Origin: Bacillus pseudomycoides
Lineage (GTDB): Bacteria > Bacillota > Bacilli > Bacillales > Bacillaceae_G
Length of the DNA stretch: 64,000 nucleotides
Assembly: GCF_022811845.1 (NCBI RefSeq)
Contig: NZ_CP064268.1
Span: 62,001 to 126,000 of the forward strand
Direction: 5' to 3'
The position numbers and the translations under genes were made by a program. Positions 26,393 through 35,491 of the stretch are shown piece after piece. Each line of letters begins with the position of its first letter. The stretch's first letter is position 1. The notes under the pieces are model-generated. The model was not told the DNA's origin and did not search any database. It saw only the letters and a list, made by a program, of their open reading frames with translations.

Positions 26393-28621
26393 ATGAAAAA
26401 ACATCCTCTTTATACATGGGGGAAATATGTCGGTGGACCAAAAGCAAGGTGGATTACCCTTTTTGTATGGGTCTTGTTGACACTTGTTTTATCGTTTACT
26501 TGGCCAGCTGTGAATACCGTTGAAGATGAGACAGCCCCTAATCTTCCTGAAACGGCTATGTCACAACAGGCTAATAATATAATTAAGAAAGAATTTCCGA
26601 ATGACTCAGGAAACCCTGTGCTTATTGTTTGGCATAAAGATGAAGGTTTAGAAGAGAAGGATTTTAAGAAAATTCAAGATACTTATCAAAAACTTAGAAA
26701 TTCGCCATTAAAGGGGCAATCAACGTTACCACCTTTTGATACCATACCGCACCAAGCGTTAGCAAAAAATGTTTCAGAAGATGGTACGTCTCTTGTAACT
26801 CCTGTGTTTTTTGATAAAACTGTAGGGACAGATATGCTGCAGGAGAATATGGCTGAACTGCAGATTGTCATAAAGAATACAGTGGAAGATGATCCATTTA
26901 AAAGAAAGATTTCTGATTCTGGTTTGCATGTACGTCTATCAGGGCCAGTTGGTATTCAGACTGATGCAGTAAGCATATTTAGTCAGGCTGATGTGAAATT
27001 ATTGGTTGCAACTGTATTACTTGTTTTAGCTTTACTTATTCTTCTTTATCGTTCACCGTTATTAGCAATCTTACCTTTAATTGTAGTTGGGTTTGCTTAT
27101 GGAATAATTAGTCCAACTTTAGGTTTTTTAGCTGATAAAGGATGGATTACTGCTGATGCGCAAGGAATTTCAATTATGACTGTACTATTATTTGGAGCTG
27201 GTACGGATTATTGTCTATTTCTAATTTCAAGATATCGAGAGTTTCTTCTTGTGGAGCGAAATAAATTTAAAGCGCTACAGCTTGCAATTAAAGAATCAGG
27301 TGGAGCTATCATTATGAGTGCTCTTACCGTTGTAGTAGGATTAGGTACTCTATTACTTGCTCATATAGGTTCTTTCCATAGATTTGCAGTACCTTTTAGC
27401 GTGGCTGTTTTCCTTATGGGAATCGCTTCTTTGACAATTTTACCAGCATTATTAGCTATTTTGGGGAGAGTAGCATTTTTCCCATTCATCCCAAGAACAA
27501 GAGAAATGAATGAAGAATATGCTAAGAAAAAAAAGAAAACAATCAAGGTAAAGGAATCGAAAGGGTTCTTAAGCAAAAAACTTGGAGATCTTGTTATTCG
27601 TAAACCATGGACAATTATTCTGCTAACACTATTCTTATTAGGTGGATTGGCTTCATTTGTTCCACGTATCCAATTTACGTATGATTTAATAGAATCATTT
27701 CCAAAAGATATGCCTTCACGTGAAGGATTTGATTTAATCTCTGATCATTTTTCACCTGGTGAGTTAGCACCTGTACAAATTGTTGTTGATACAAAAGGAA
27801 AAGATGTACCTGTCAAAGAAGAATTAACAAAATTTTCTTTTATAGATCGAGTAACAGAACCAGTGCAAGGGAAACAGAATAATCAATTACAAATGTTTGA
27901 AGTTTCAATAAAAGATAATCCGTATTCTATTGAGGGGATGAATAAAATTCCTGAGTTAAGAAAAAGTTTGAAACAGGTAATGAAAAGTGCTGAAATAAGT
28001 GATGCTAATAACCACATATGGATTGGAGGAGAAACGGCTACATTATACGATACGAAACAAACAACTGAACGTGATCAAAATGTGATTATTCCTGTTATGA
28101 TTGGTATTATCGCATTATTATTACTTGTATATTTACGTTCTGTTGTGGCGATGATCTACTTAATTGTAACAGTGGTATTATCATTCTTCTCTGCATTAGG
28201 GGCAGGATGGTTACTACTTCACTATGGTATGGGTGCTCCTGCAATACAAGGAGCGATTCCTCTATATGCATTTGTGTTCTTGGTAGCATTAGGAGAGGAC
28301 TATAACATATTTATGGTTTCTGAAATATGGAAAAACAAAAGAAGCCAGCCACATCTTGAAGCAGTCAAAAACGGGGTGGTTCAAACAGGTAGTGTTATTA
28401 CGTCTGCTGGTTTAATCTTGGCAGGAACATTTGCTGTATTAGCTACTTTACCAATCCAAGTACTTGTTCAATTTGGTATTGTTACAGCAATAGGAGTACT
28501 ACTGGATACATTTATAGTAAGACCTCTTCTTGTTCCTTCACTTACAGGCGTTTTAGGCCGTTTCGCTTTTTGGCCTGGAAATATTCGGAAGAAGGAAGAG
28601 ACAAAAAAAGTAGATGCTTGA
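26393..28621 (+). CDS. MMPL/RND-family transporter
   Basis: 742 residues. Twelve membrane segments in two halves, with a large extracellular loop after TM1 and after TM7 as in MMPL proteins. TM4 contains GAGTDYCLFLISRYREFL (the proton-relay Asp-Tyr pair) and the second half FLVALGEDYNIFMVSEIW. It starts after AAAGGTGG at 26393 and ends in a terminator. Resembles the YdfJ group of bacilli. Exports hydrophobic compounds or lipids, probably controlled by the divergent TetR repressor. Confidence 0.93.
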   Translation: MKKHPLYTWGKYVGGPKARWITLFVWVLLTLVLSFTWPAVNTVEDETAPNLPETAMSQQANNIIKKEFPNDSGNPVLIVWHKDEGLEEKDFKKIQDTYQKLRNSPLKGQSTLPPFDTIPHQALAKNVSEDGTSLVTPVFFDKTVGTDMLQENMAELQIVIKNTVEDDPFKRKISDSGLHVRLSGPVGIQTDAVSIFSQADVKLLVATVLLVLALLILLYRSPLLAILPLIVVGFAYGIISPTLGFLADKGWITADAQGISIMTVLLFGAGTDYCLFLISRYREFLLVERNKFKALQLAIKESGGAIIMSALTVVVGLGTLLLAHIGSFHRFAVPFSVAVFLMGIASLTILPALLAILGRVAFFPFIPRTREMNEEYAKKKKKTIKVKESKGFLSKKLGDLVIRKPWTIILLTLFLLGGLASFVPRIQFTYDLIESFPKDMPSREGFDLISDHFSPGELAPVQIVVDTKGKDVPVKEELTKFSFIDRVTEPVQGKQNNQLQMFEVSIKDNPYSIEGMNKIPELRKSLKQVMKSAEISDANNHIWIGGETATLYDTKQTTERDQNVIIPVMIGIIALLLLVYLRSVVAMIYLIVTVVLSFFSALGAGWLLLHYGMGAPAIQGAIPLYAFVFLVALGEDYNIFMVSEIWKNKRSQPHLEAVKNGVVQTGSVITSAGLILAGTFAVLATLPIQVLVQFGIVTAIGVLLDTFIVRPLLVPSLTGVLGRFAFWPGNIRKKEETKKVDA

Positions 28622-28639
28622 TAATATAATAAAATTAAA

Positions 28640-28675
28640 AAACCAAGGAAACTTTGATTTCCCTTGGTTTTTTAT
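28640..28675 (+). terminator. Terminator of the MMPL gene
   Basis: AAACCAAGG/CCTTGGTTT stem with TTTTTATT tail. Confidence 0.85.
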
Positions 28676-28729
28676 TAGGAATAAAGTATGTATGCAAAAT
28701 AAAAGTAGTATCTAAATACTAATTATTTT

Positions 28730-28894
28730 TCAAATTTCCGTTTTTTGGTGTTCTTTGTCTTCAATATCAGTTTCTGGCATTCCGTACAATCCATTCATGG
28801 CTTGTTCTACTGGTTGAAGTCCAGTTTTAATAGTATCAGATTTTAAGTTTTTTGAGTTGTTACTCTTTTCTTTTTTAGAATGTGGAAAATTCAT
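28730..28894 (-). CDS. 54-aa hydrophilic protein
   Basis: ATG 28894 is preceded by GGAGG at 8 bases. Product MNFPHSKKEKSNNSKNLKSD..., charged, no hydrophobic segment, ending DKEHQKTEI. Small spore-type proteins of bacilli have such composition, but no family is recognised. A longer frame from 29098 fuses it artificially to a nucleoside hydrolase remnant. Confidence 0.6.
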   Translation of the reverse strand: MNFPHSKKEKSNNSKNLKSDTIKTGLQPVEQAMNGLYGMPETDIEDKEHQKTEI

Positions 28895-29019
28895 TTTTAT
28901 ACCTCCAAACACTAAATTTTTAAAAATAAAAAGCGTATGAAAGAGTTTGGCAGATAAACAAATTATCTGCCAATTGAATGACCAATTATTTGAGCTATTA
29001 ATGTAATAGCATATACATA

Positions 29020-29098
29020 GTATGTCATCTTTTCTAGAAAATATGATAGCTAAGGAATCATCAATACCTGGATCTCCAAATAATAGTACTTTCTTCAA
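29020..29098 (-). pseudogene. N-terminal remnant of a nucleoside hydrolase
   Basis: TTG at 29098 with an AAGGAAG site starts MKKVLLFGDPGIDDSLAIIF, the DPGIDD calcium/active-site motif of inosine-uridine-type nucleoside hydrolases. Similarity stops after about 25 codons. The rest of the gene is gone. Confidence 0.65.
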
Positions 29099-29438
29099 AA
29101 TATGTCTTCCTTCTTAGATAACCCAATTTTATAAAAACTTATAACATGTATATGCAAGATGTTCTCTTTAAATCTAAAATTTCTTGAAAAATATTATAAT
29201 TACATCAATTTTCTATAGTCTAAAACATTTTTAATTGCCCCTTGCTAAAAAAAAGAACACCAAGAGAAAGAATTGAAATAAATCTATTGATTTGCAACGA
29301 AGTATGTCACCACATGGGTTAAATCAATTAGCTAAAAGCTTTTCCATAATAAAGAAGACATAATTTTAGGCGCTAAAGATAAAAATTTAGTAATGAATAA
29401 CTGTACCCAATAGATTTTATAAAAGAAAAGGTGATGGA

Positions 29439-29702
29439 ATGGAACTGTTTAACGAAGGCAAAACTTATCATGCTGGAGATATTGTCTATGTTTTTTACCG
29501 AAACCCCCACACCCAGGATGTAGCAAATATACAAGCAGCAGCCGTTGTAAATAACCCTGAAAATCCAAATGAATTAGCTTTATTTCTTTATGAAACTTAT
29601 TATCCATTATCAAATGAAATGGCTGTTTATTCTACAGAAGAAGAGGCAAATCAAGCTTACAATTACTATTATGGAGATGCTTTAGAGGGGATATTAGAAT
29701 GA
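29439..29702 (+). CDS. splA: SplA-type regulator of spore photoproduct lyase
   Basis: 87 residues (B. subtilis SplA is about 79). The pattern YHAGDIVYVFYRNPHTQDVANIQAAAV fits the SplA domain; it is known as a negative regulator of spl in B. subtilis. ATG 29439 follows AAAAGGTGATGG. Its stop overlaps the splB start (29699), so translation is coupled. A TGAATA at 29392 could be part of a SigG -35 region. Confidence 0.85.
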   Translation: MELFNEGKTYHAGDIVYVFYRNPHTQDVANIQAAAVVNNPENPNELALFLYETYYPLSNEMAVYSTEEEANQAYNYYYGDALEGILE

Positions 29703-30727
29703 ATAATCCATTTATACCTAAGCTAGTATACTTTGAACCAAATGCATTAGATTATCCGTTAGGAAGAGAACTTCAAGAGAAATTCAAAAAAATGGATGTA
29801 GAAATTCGGTATACCACCTCACATAACCAAGTGAGAGATCTCCCAGGAGAAAATGATTTTCAAAAGTACAGGGTAGCAAAATCTACTCTTGTCGTTGGTG
29901 TGAGAAAGACACTAAAATTTGATACCTCAAAGCCTTCAGCTGAGTATGCTATTCCCTTTGCAACAGGGTGTATGGGCCATTGTCATTATTGCTATTTACA
30001 AACAACGATGGGAAGTAAACCATATATCCGTACTTATGTAAATGTGGACGAAATTCTTGAGGCTGCTGACAAATATATCGAGGAACGAGCGCCTAAACTA
30101 ACAAGATTTGAAGCATCCTGTACATCTGATATTGTAGGGATTGATCACTTAACTCATACTCTTAAGCACGCAATAGAACATTTTGGAGAATCCGATTATG
30201 GAAAATTGAGGTTTGTTACTAAATTTCATCATGTAGATCATTTACTTGATGCAAAACATAACGGGAAAACAAGATTTCGGTTTAGTGTAAACGCTGACTA
30301 TGTTATTAAAAATTTTGAGCCCGGCACCTCTCCCCTAGCAAAACGGGTTGAGGCCGCTGGAAAAGTAGCAAGAGCCGGGTATCCACTTGGGTTCATTGTG
30401 GCCCCTATTTATCTGCATGAAGGTTGGCAGGATGGGTACTATCATATGTTTGAACGTCTTGATGCTGAATTACCACTTGATGCACGTGCTGATATCACAT
30501 TTGAATTTATTCAACATCGATTTACAAAGCCTGCCAAACGAGTAATTGAAAAAAATTATCCCATGACAAAATTAGAATTAGATGAAGAGAAAAGAAGATA
30601 TAAATGGGGAAAATATGGAATTGGAAAATACATTTATCAAAAAGAAGAAGAAGAAGATATAAAAAATTATCTTTATTCTTATATGGAGAAATTCTTTCCC
30701 AATGCAAAATTAGAATATTTCACATAG
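29699..30727 (+). CDS. splB: Spore photoproduct lyase (radical SAM)
   Basis: 342 residues, matching B. subtilis SplB. The radical-SAM cluster is C91-GH-C95-Y-C98 within FATGCMGHCHYCYL, and the conserved C141 (FEASCTSD), needed for hydrogen transfer, is present. The enzyme splits 5-thyminyl-5,6-dihydrothymine back to two thymines in germinating spores. Cotranscribed with splA. Start ATG 29699 overlaps the splA stop by four bases. All catalytic residues are intact, so it is probably functional. Confidence 0.97.
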   Translation: MNNPFIPKLVYFEPNALDYPLGRELQEKFKKMDVEIRYTTSHNQVRDLPGENDFQKYRVAKSTLVVGVRKTLKFDTSKPSAEYAIPFATGCMGHCHYCYLQTTMGSKPYIRTYVNVDEILEAADKYIEERAPKLTRFEASCTSDIVGIDHLTHTLKHAIEHFGESDYGKLRFVTKFHHVDHLLDAKHNGKTRFRFSVNADYVIKNFEPGTSPLAKRVEAAGKVARAGYPLGFIVAPIYLHEGWQDGYYHMFERLDAELPLDARADITFEFIQHRFTKPAKRVIEKNYPMTKLELDEEKRRYKWGKYGIGKYIYQKEEEEDIKNYLYSYMEKFFPNAKLEYFT

Positions 30728-30946
30728 GAGATACCATTCACTTTACAAAAAGCATATGGAAATTTATTTTAAAGGCTATATCGGTGTTTCAAGGACCTCT
30801 TGTCCTGTTATAAAGAGTGCGGGTCATGTTTTATTCTGCATAGCAGCGACTTATATGTTGAAAAATTAAAATGGATTTATATAGTATATTAGAAAAAGAT
30901 TCTACACCCCCTCGTTGGATTCCTATATGCTAATTATGATACGAAT

Positions 30947-30978
30947 GCAGTAGACAGTTTTGTCTACTGCGTTTTTTT
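30947..30978 (+). terminator. Terminator downstream of splAB
   Basis: GCAGTAGACA (30947-30956) and TGTCTACTGC (30961-30970) with TTTTTTT. It overlaps the last codons of the convergent HAD gene. Confidence 0.8.
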
Positions 30979-31719
30979 AGTTAAAACTTGAATGTCAGTG
31001 TAAGCTGTAATGATAAAATCAGCATATGGTGTTAACTCTTCTATTGCATGTTTGTGACTTGCAATACCTACAGCAATACTGCCTGCATCTTTGGCCATTT
31101 TTACATCAACAACAGTATCTCCAATCATGATGAGTTCCTTTGTTTGAATTCCAAGTTGTTTGCATGTTTTTATAATCATCTCTGGGTTTGGCTTTCCGCA
31201 TGCTACATCTTCTGGAGTAAGAAGAAAATGTAGATGTGGTATATGAAGAAGTTCTATACACCTTTTTGTTCGTAATTTATTGTCTGATGTTAAAATACCT
31301 GCATAAATTCCTTCACTTTGCAAGGAACTTATACAGTCAGCCGATCCTTGAATCGGATGAAAGGCTTTTTCGATACATAACTCTTCATCACTTTCTTTAA
31401 AAATAGCAGCGGCAAGTTCCTTACAGCGATGCCATGGATATTTTGTTATTTGATATAGCAGGCTCGCGGTAACAATGATTTCATCCTCTTCTGATGCAAC
31501 TGCTAATAATCCTTTAAAATCAACCTGATCAGGATGTATAAAACCAACTGCTTTTTCCCAAAGTGACTCGTATTCTTCGCCGACAATTTGTAAAAATTTA
31601 TATTTTCGCAGTCTATCAATTTCATACCAGAACGGGATAGCTTGAAATAACGTACCATCCTTATCGAAAGCAACAGCTTTTGCATCAATGATTTCTCCTG
31701 AAATTTGAATTTTTCCCAT
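30964..31719 (-). CDS. HAD-superfamily phosphatase
   Basis: 251 residues from ATG 31719, preceded by GAGGTGACC; the longer start at 31875 would run through the divergent promoter region. HAD motif I FDKDGTLF, motif II LTSDN, motif III-like GKPNPEM and motif IV IMIGDTVVDVKMAK. A phosphoglycolate phosphatase/beta-phosphoglucomutase-type fold with a helical cap. Divergent from the LacI-type regulator, which may control it; the substrate may be a sugar phosphate (inference). Confidence 0.88.
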   Translation of the reverse strand: MGKIQISGEIIDAKAVAFDKDGTLFQAIPFWYEIDRLRKYKFLQIVGEEYESLWEKAVGFIHPDQVDFKGLLAVASEEDEIIVTASLLYQITKYPWHRCKELAAAIFKESDEELCIEKAFHPIQGSADCISSLQSEGIYAGILTSDNKLRTKRCIELLHIPHLHFLLTPEDVACGKPNPEMIIKTCKQLGIQTKELIMIGDTVVDVKMAKDAGSIAVGIASHKHAIEELTPYADFIITAYTDIQVLTKKTQ

Positions 31720-31807
31720 ATTTAAGGTCACCTCATTTATAATAGATATATAACACGCTATATACTGTACATTCTGAAATGCGTTACAGGTCAAGGGGGA
31801 ATTTACG

Positions 31808-32833
31808 ATTTTTACAATTGAAGATATCGCCAAATTAGCTGGAGTTTCTAAAGCGACTGTTTCTCGTGTAATCAATCATCATCCGTATGTTCGTTCAGAG
31901 TTAAGAGAAAGAGTGCAAGCAATTATTGATGAAAAGAATTATGTTCCCGTGGCGGTAGCGAAAGATTTACGTCGTCTGCAAACAAATTTAATCGGTGTAG
32001 TAGTACCGAGTTTACACCATTCATTTTTTAGCCAACTTATTCAGGAAATAAGTGATATTTTAAAAGAAGATTGTTATGATGTTGTGATATTACAATCAAA
32101 TTTTGATACGAACAGGGAAAGGGAGTTTATACAATACGTAAGAACGAAGAAGTTAGATGGGCTTATTTTTGCTACACTTTCTTTGCCAATAGAGGAGATT
32201 GAATGTGCAAGCACTTCAGGTACAATTGTTATATGCAATGAGCACGTAGAAACAGAATTGATATCAACAGTTCAATTTGATGAAGAACGGGCAGGGTATT
32301 TAGGAACAAAACATCTTTTAGAAAAAGGATATACACGCATTGGATTTTGTTACGATACATTAAAAAGTAAGGCGCAGCGAAAAAGATACCAAGGATATAA
32401 AAAGGCTTTATGTGAATGCCATCTATCATTGCAACAAGAATGGGTATTTCAGAATTGTTATGGATTACAGGATGGAAAACGGATTGTACATGCGATACAA
32501 TCCATGAAAAATGCTCCTGATGCAGTTTTTACAGGTAGTGACGAAATAGCTGCAGGGGTGATTATGGAAGCACAGCGAATGGGAATTTGTGTTCCAAAGG
32601 CTTTTGGTGTGATTGGATTCGATAATCAGGAACTTTCGATGATGATGAATCCTAATATAACAACCATCCATACTTCTATTGCAAGTATGGCAAAGACTTC
32701 TATCGCATTATTACATAAACAATCACAAGGAGAGCCTACACAAAGGCTACAATTGCCTATTTCAGTTATAGAAAGGGAATCGACAAGAAGGAGGGAAGAA
32801 TATGTTCCACACAAATCGTTTACAATTTCGTAA
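31808..32833 (+). CDS. LacI/GalR-family regulator with probable ATT start
   Basis: 341 residues from ATT 31808. The full LacI HTH is encoded upstream of the first usual start (GTG 31913): FTIEDIAKLAGVSKATVSRV, then the hinge region. No ATG, GTG or TTG exists in this frame between the stop at 31775-31777 and 31913. AGGGGGA (31794-31800) is 7 bases before ATT 31808 and 4 before ACG 31805. The effector domain (LIGVVVPSLHHSFFSQLIQE, FTGSDEIAAGV, FGVIGFDNQELS) is complete. It overlaps the acetyltransferase fragment by 32 bases. Confidence 0.82.
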   Translation: MFTIEDIAKLAGVSKATVSRVINHHPYVRSELRERVQAIIDEKNYVPVAVAKDLRRLQTNLIGVVVPSLHHSFFSQLIQEISDILKEDCYDVVILQSNFDTNREREFIQYVRTKKLDGLIFATLSLPIEEIECASTSGTIVICNEHVETELISTVQFDEERAGYLGTKHLLEKGYTRIGFCYDTLKSKAQRKRYQGYKKALCECHLSLQQEWVFQNCYGLQDGKRIVHAIQSMKNAPDAVFTGSDEIAAGVIMEAQRMGICVPKAFGVIGFDNQELSMMMNPNITTIHTSIASMAKTSIALLHKQSQGEPTQRLQLPISVIERESTRRREEYVPHKSFTIS

Positions 32834-33191
32834 ATATCCAATGGACGATTTAGATTTTTACGTTTCCTTATGGGGGAACGAACAAGTGATTCGCTACATT
32901 GGGAAAGGAACTCCCAAAACGTATGAACAATGCAAAAAAAGCCTTGAAAGCGGGGTTAGTGAAATGTGTGGAGAAAAAGCAATATCCTTGAGAGATTCAT
33001 TAGTTATAGAAAAATATGCAGGTACAAAAGAGAATTTAATGGAAGCAGGGAACAGCAGAGATTATAAGAAAATCGCATTATTTTATGAGGGTGTATCAAT
33101 AGAGGATTTAATGAATAGAACAATCTACAAAAAGATGGTTTCGGTATTTAAACCGGAACCATCTTTTAATTTAAAGTTTAGCTATAAATAA
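32802..33191 (+). pseudogene. GNAT acetyltransferase fragment with foreign tail
   Basis: 129 residues. ATG 32802 follows GGAGGG inside the regulator gene. Residues 1-45 match the N-terminus of RimJ/RimL-type acetyltransferases (TNRLQFRKYPMDDLDFYVSLW). No acetyl-CoA-binding (R/Q-x-x-G-x-G/A) motif follows; the rest is unrelated and runs through a hairpin at 33130-33167. An internal deletion probably removed the catalytic part. Confidence 0.55.
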
Positions 33192-33207
33192 TATTTTGAC
33201 TCATAAA

Positions 33208-33349
33208 TTGACACTCCCACCCCTAAAGGGGCAAGCTGACTTACGTCAGTGGGATTCTTGCTACCAAAAACCAAATCTATTTCTAGTATGGCTGACGTGC
33301 AAGATGAGGGGGTGCCATCACCCCTCATAGGGCAGAACATATAGTTCCC
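33208..33349 (-). ncRNA. Predicted omega RNA 3' part of TnpB
   Basis: From the tnpB stop to the right end the minus strand folds as GATGAGGGGTGAT/ACCCCCTCATC and AATCCCACTGACG/CAG...GTGGGAGTG. TnpB guide RNAs derive from the tnpB 3' end through the element right end, and their spacer is the flank beyond TCAA. The 5' boundary inside tnpB is not visible by eye. Confidence 0.55.
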
Positions 33350-34434
33350 TATGCTGATTGACTGTTACCATCAATCACAGGTGCATATCGTATATTCATT
33401 GCACCAACTCTATCACGATGAGTGCGAAATCCACATTTGCACTTATATGTACGGTCTTTTGCTTTGTTTCTTTCAAAACAATTTGGACACGTCTGAGAAG
33501 TATACGAAGGATTCACATATTCAACTTGTATACCGGCTAAATTAGCTTTGTATTCAATGAATTGAGATAAACGATAAAATGACCAAGTATGCAAATTCTT
33601 TTCGTTTTTACGACTTGTTCTTGTCGTCTGTCTAATATTTGTTAGTTGTTCTAAGCGAATGACAGAAATGTTATGATCTACCGCAAATTGTACGATAGCA
33701 CGACTTACCTTGTGGTCTTGATCTTTCATGTATCGTTGCTCTTTATCATCCAGATTACGAATTGCTTTTAATTTCTTGCATTCCCCTAGCTTCTTACGTA
33801 TGGATTTAAACGTACGTCTTACATATTTGTTTTGTCTACCGTTCCCAAAGAAACAAGTGCTACCACTATCTGTTACTGCAACAGCAGGGACTTTCAGTCC
33901 TAGGTCTACACCCATTATCTTTGTGCCTGTTTTCTCGATTGTAGGAATTGTGACAGAAATTTGTGCGATCCATTTGTTTGATTTCTTTGTGATACGAAGG
34001 GTACCTAATTTGTGTTTTAGCAAATTGAAATTACGATTCTGTTTATCAACCAACAATGCCCGAACAGGTACTTTCTTGGCTTTTCCATTTATCATTAATG
34101 GCAAATTGATGTGAGTGAGGTCAAAAGAATAGTTTTGATTATTCCATACACAAACAGGCTTCTTTAGAATCGGAACGATTTTGTATTTACTTTTCTTTAC
34201 TTTTTGAAATACGCTTTTTGCGTTCTTAATCGCTTGATTTTTGACTGCGCTTGGAAGGTTTGCCGAAACGTCCTTTGTAGTCTTTTTTGTCGTTTTCTTT
34301 TCCGCAACCATTTCAGCAATCAATGTGTTCATCGAAGAGATATACTCCTTACTCATCTCGTTTAAGATAGCAGTTTGTCTTTGAGTTGGAAGCAATTTAA
34401 TTTTAACGGTTATTGTTTGCGTCATACGTTTCAC
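33349..34434 (-). CDS. tnpB: RNA-guided endonuclease TnpB
   Basis: 361 residues. RuvC residues: Asp in MGVDLGLKVPAVAV, Glu in VIRLEQLTNI, Asp in HRDRVGAMNIRY. Zinc ribbon CPNC...CKCG near residues 315-335. The N-terminal OrfB HTH-like part (LLPTQRQTAILNEMSKEYIS) is present. Short but complete, so presumably active as an omega-RNA-guided nuclease that keeps the element at its site. Overlaps tnpA by 4 bases. Confidence 0.93.
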   Translation of the reverse strand: MKRMTQTITVKIKLLPTQRQTAILNEMSKEYISSMNTLIAEMVAEKKTTKKTTKDVSANLPSAVKNQAIKNAKSVFQKVKKSKYKIVPILKKPVCVWNNQNYSFDLTHINLPLMINGKAKKVPVRALLVDKQNRNFNLLKHKLGTLRITKKSNKWIAQISVTIPTIEKTGTKIMGVDLGLKVPAVAVTDSGSTCFFGNGRQNKYVRRTFKSIRKKLGECKKLKAIRNLDDKEQRYMKDQDHKVSRAIVQFAVDHNISVIRLEQLTNIRQTTRTSRKNEKNLHTWSFYRLSQFIEYKANLAGIQVEYVNPSYTSQTCPNCFERNKAKDRTYKCKCGFRTHRDRVGAMNIRYAPVIDGNSQSA

Positions 34435-34829
34435 CCCCTTGTTTTTTGTTGTTCGACATAGCGTTTAATCGTTTCACTCGATACATTTCCTGCGGTAGAA
34501 ACAAAATAAGAACGTGTCCATAGGCTTGGCAAGTGCTGAAGATGAGGAAACTCCTCCCTCAACTTTTTAGAAGTCACTCCTTTGATTTTTGCCATAATAT
34601 CAGCAGGACTAAGCGTCGTTACGGCATTTAAAAACATATGGGTATGATCTTTGTCACACTCTAAAGCAACAATGATAATTTCTAAGTCTTCACATATTTT
34701 CTGTACCAATTGTTTAAAATGTTCCTCTACATCAGCACGAAGGAATATTTTCCTCCTGTATCGAGGACAAAAAACGAAATGATAGTTGATTAATGATACG
34801 GTTTTGTGTCTTCTTCTGTATTCGTTCAT
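34431..34829 (-). CDS. tnpA: IS200/IS605 transposase TnpA (Y1)
   Basis: 132 residues. HUH motif in DKDHTHMFLNA and the single catalytic Tyr in TIKRYVEQQ near residue 125. Starts YHFVFCPRYRRK as is typical. It mobilises the element as single-stranded DNA and is translationally coupled to tnpB. Confidence 0.95.
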   Translation of the reverse strand: MNEYRRRHKTVSLINYHFVFCPRYRRKIFLRADVEEHFKQLVQKICEDLEIIIVALECDKDHTHMFLNAVTTLSPADIMAKIKGVTSKKLREEFPHLQHLPSLWTRSYFVSTAGNVSSETIKRYVEQQKTRG

Positions 34830-35011
34830 ATCCCTAATGTATCAGTTAATCCAACAAACTACAACGATGAGCTATCAAGAATAACAAGATTTATGTTTTG
34901 GATACTTGAAGCACCACAAACCTTACGGTTTTTTGTGATACTCCGTATCCAACCTCACTTCCATCCCACCCCTAAAGGGGGCGCTGTCGCACCTTAGTGG
35001 GCTTTCTCGTT

Positions 35012-35304
35012 CGGAACATCTGTAAAAACTGCACAGCTCTAGAATTAAAACGTTGATTGAGTCCTTCTGGACTCATAGAAATACCTGTGTTAGCTTCTAA
35101 TAGACTACATAGTTGTGTCAATGAAGTGTTTGCTATGTTTTCGCTTAACCAAACACAAAGAGCTACTAAATCTTGTGCACGATATTTACTTTTCCGTTGA
35201 ACAAATCCTATTTCTCTAGCTAACTGATCTAAAACATGTGGTGACATATGTCGTTGTAATTCTTTAGAAAATAATTGTAGTTCATCAGAAATCGATAGAT
35301 TCAT
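35012..35304 (-). pseudogene. IS231/IS4-like transposase, N-terminal fragment
   Basis: About 97 codons remain: MNLSISDELQLFSKELQRHM, ALCVWLSENIANTSLTQLCS, MSPEGLNQRFNSRAVQFL. This is the recognised N-terminus of IS231-type transposases. It is interrupted by the IS605 left end near 35012. Its own element end (TTAGGGAGGATTTTG, AGCTTAATAGCG) is still seen at 35358-35396. Confidence 0.8.
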
Positions 35305-35491
35305 ACAAAAACGCCATCCTTTCCTATGATTCTACAGAAAGAATAGCGTATTTTTTCATTTTAGGGAGGATTTTGTTTTATTAGCTTAATAGCGTTGGGT
35401 TGCTGCCTGAATTCCAAAAAGTCCCAAATTTATTTTTAATTATAAAAACTATGACAAAATTTATCCGTTTTTTTCCGTTTTTCCTTTTTGC

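Larger units (their letters stand above)
33208..35012 (-). mobile_element. IS200/IS605-family element with tnpA and tnpB
   Basis: Minus-strand element. The right end at 33208-33260 carries CCCACT...GCCCCTTTAGGGGTGGGAG and stops in TCAA. The left end near 34960-35012 has a related CCCACT...CCCCTTTAGGGGTGGGA palindrome; the exact left base is uncertain. Two intact genes overlap by 4 bases. It sits within an IS231-like transposase gene, whose remainder is not found on the other side. Confidence 0.85.

Noticed and set aside
28895..29098. Single 122-codon gene joining DPGIDD start and the 54-aa protein
   Set aside because: The 54-aa part has its own GGAGG and ATG, and the nucleoside hydrolase similarity ends after 25 codons.
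31913..31915. GTG as start of the LacI-type regulator
   Set aside because: It would delete a complete helix-turn-helix that is clearly encoded upstream in the same frame.
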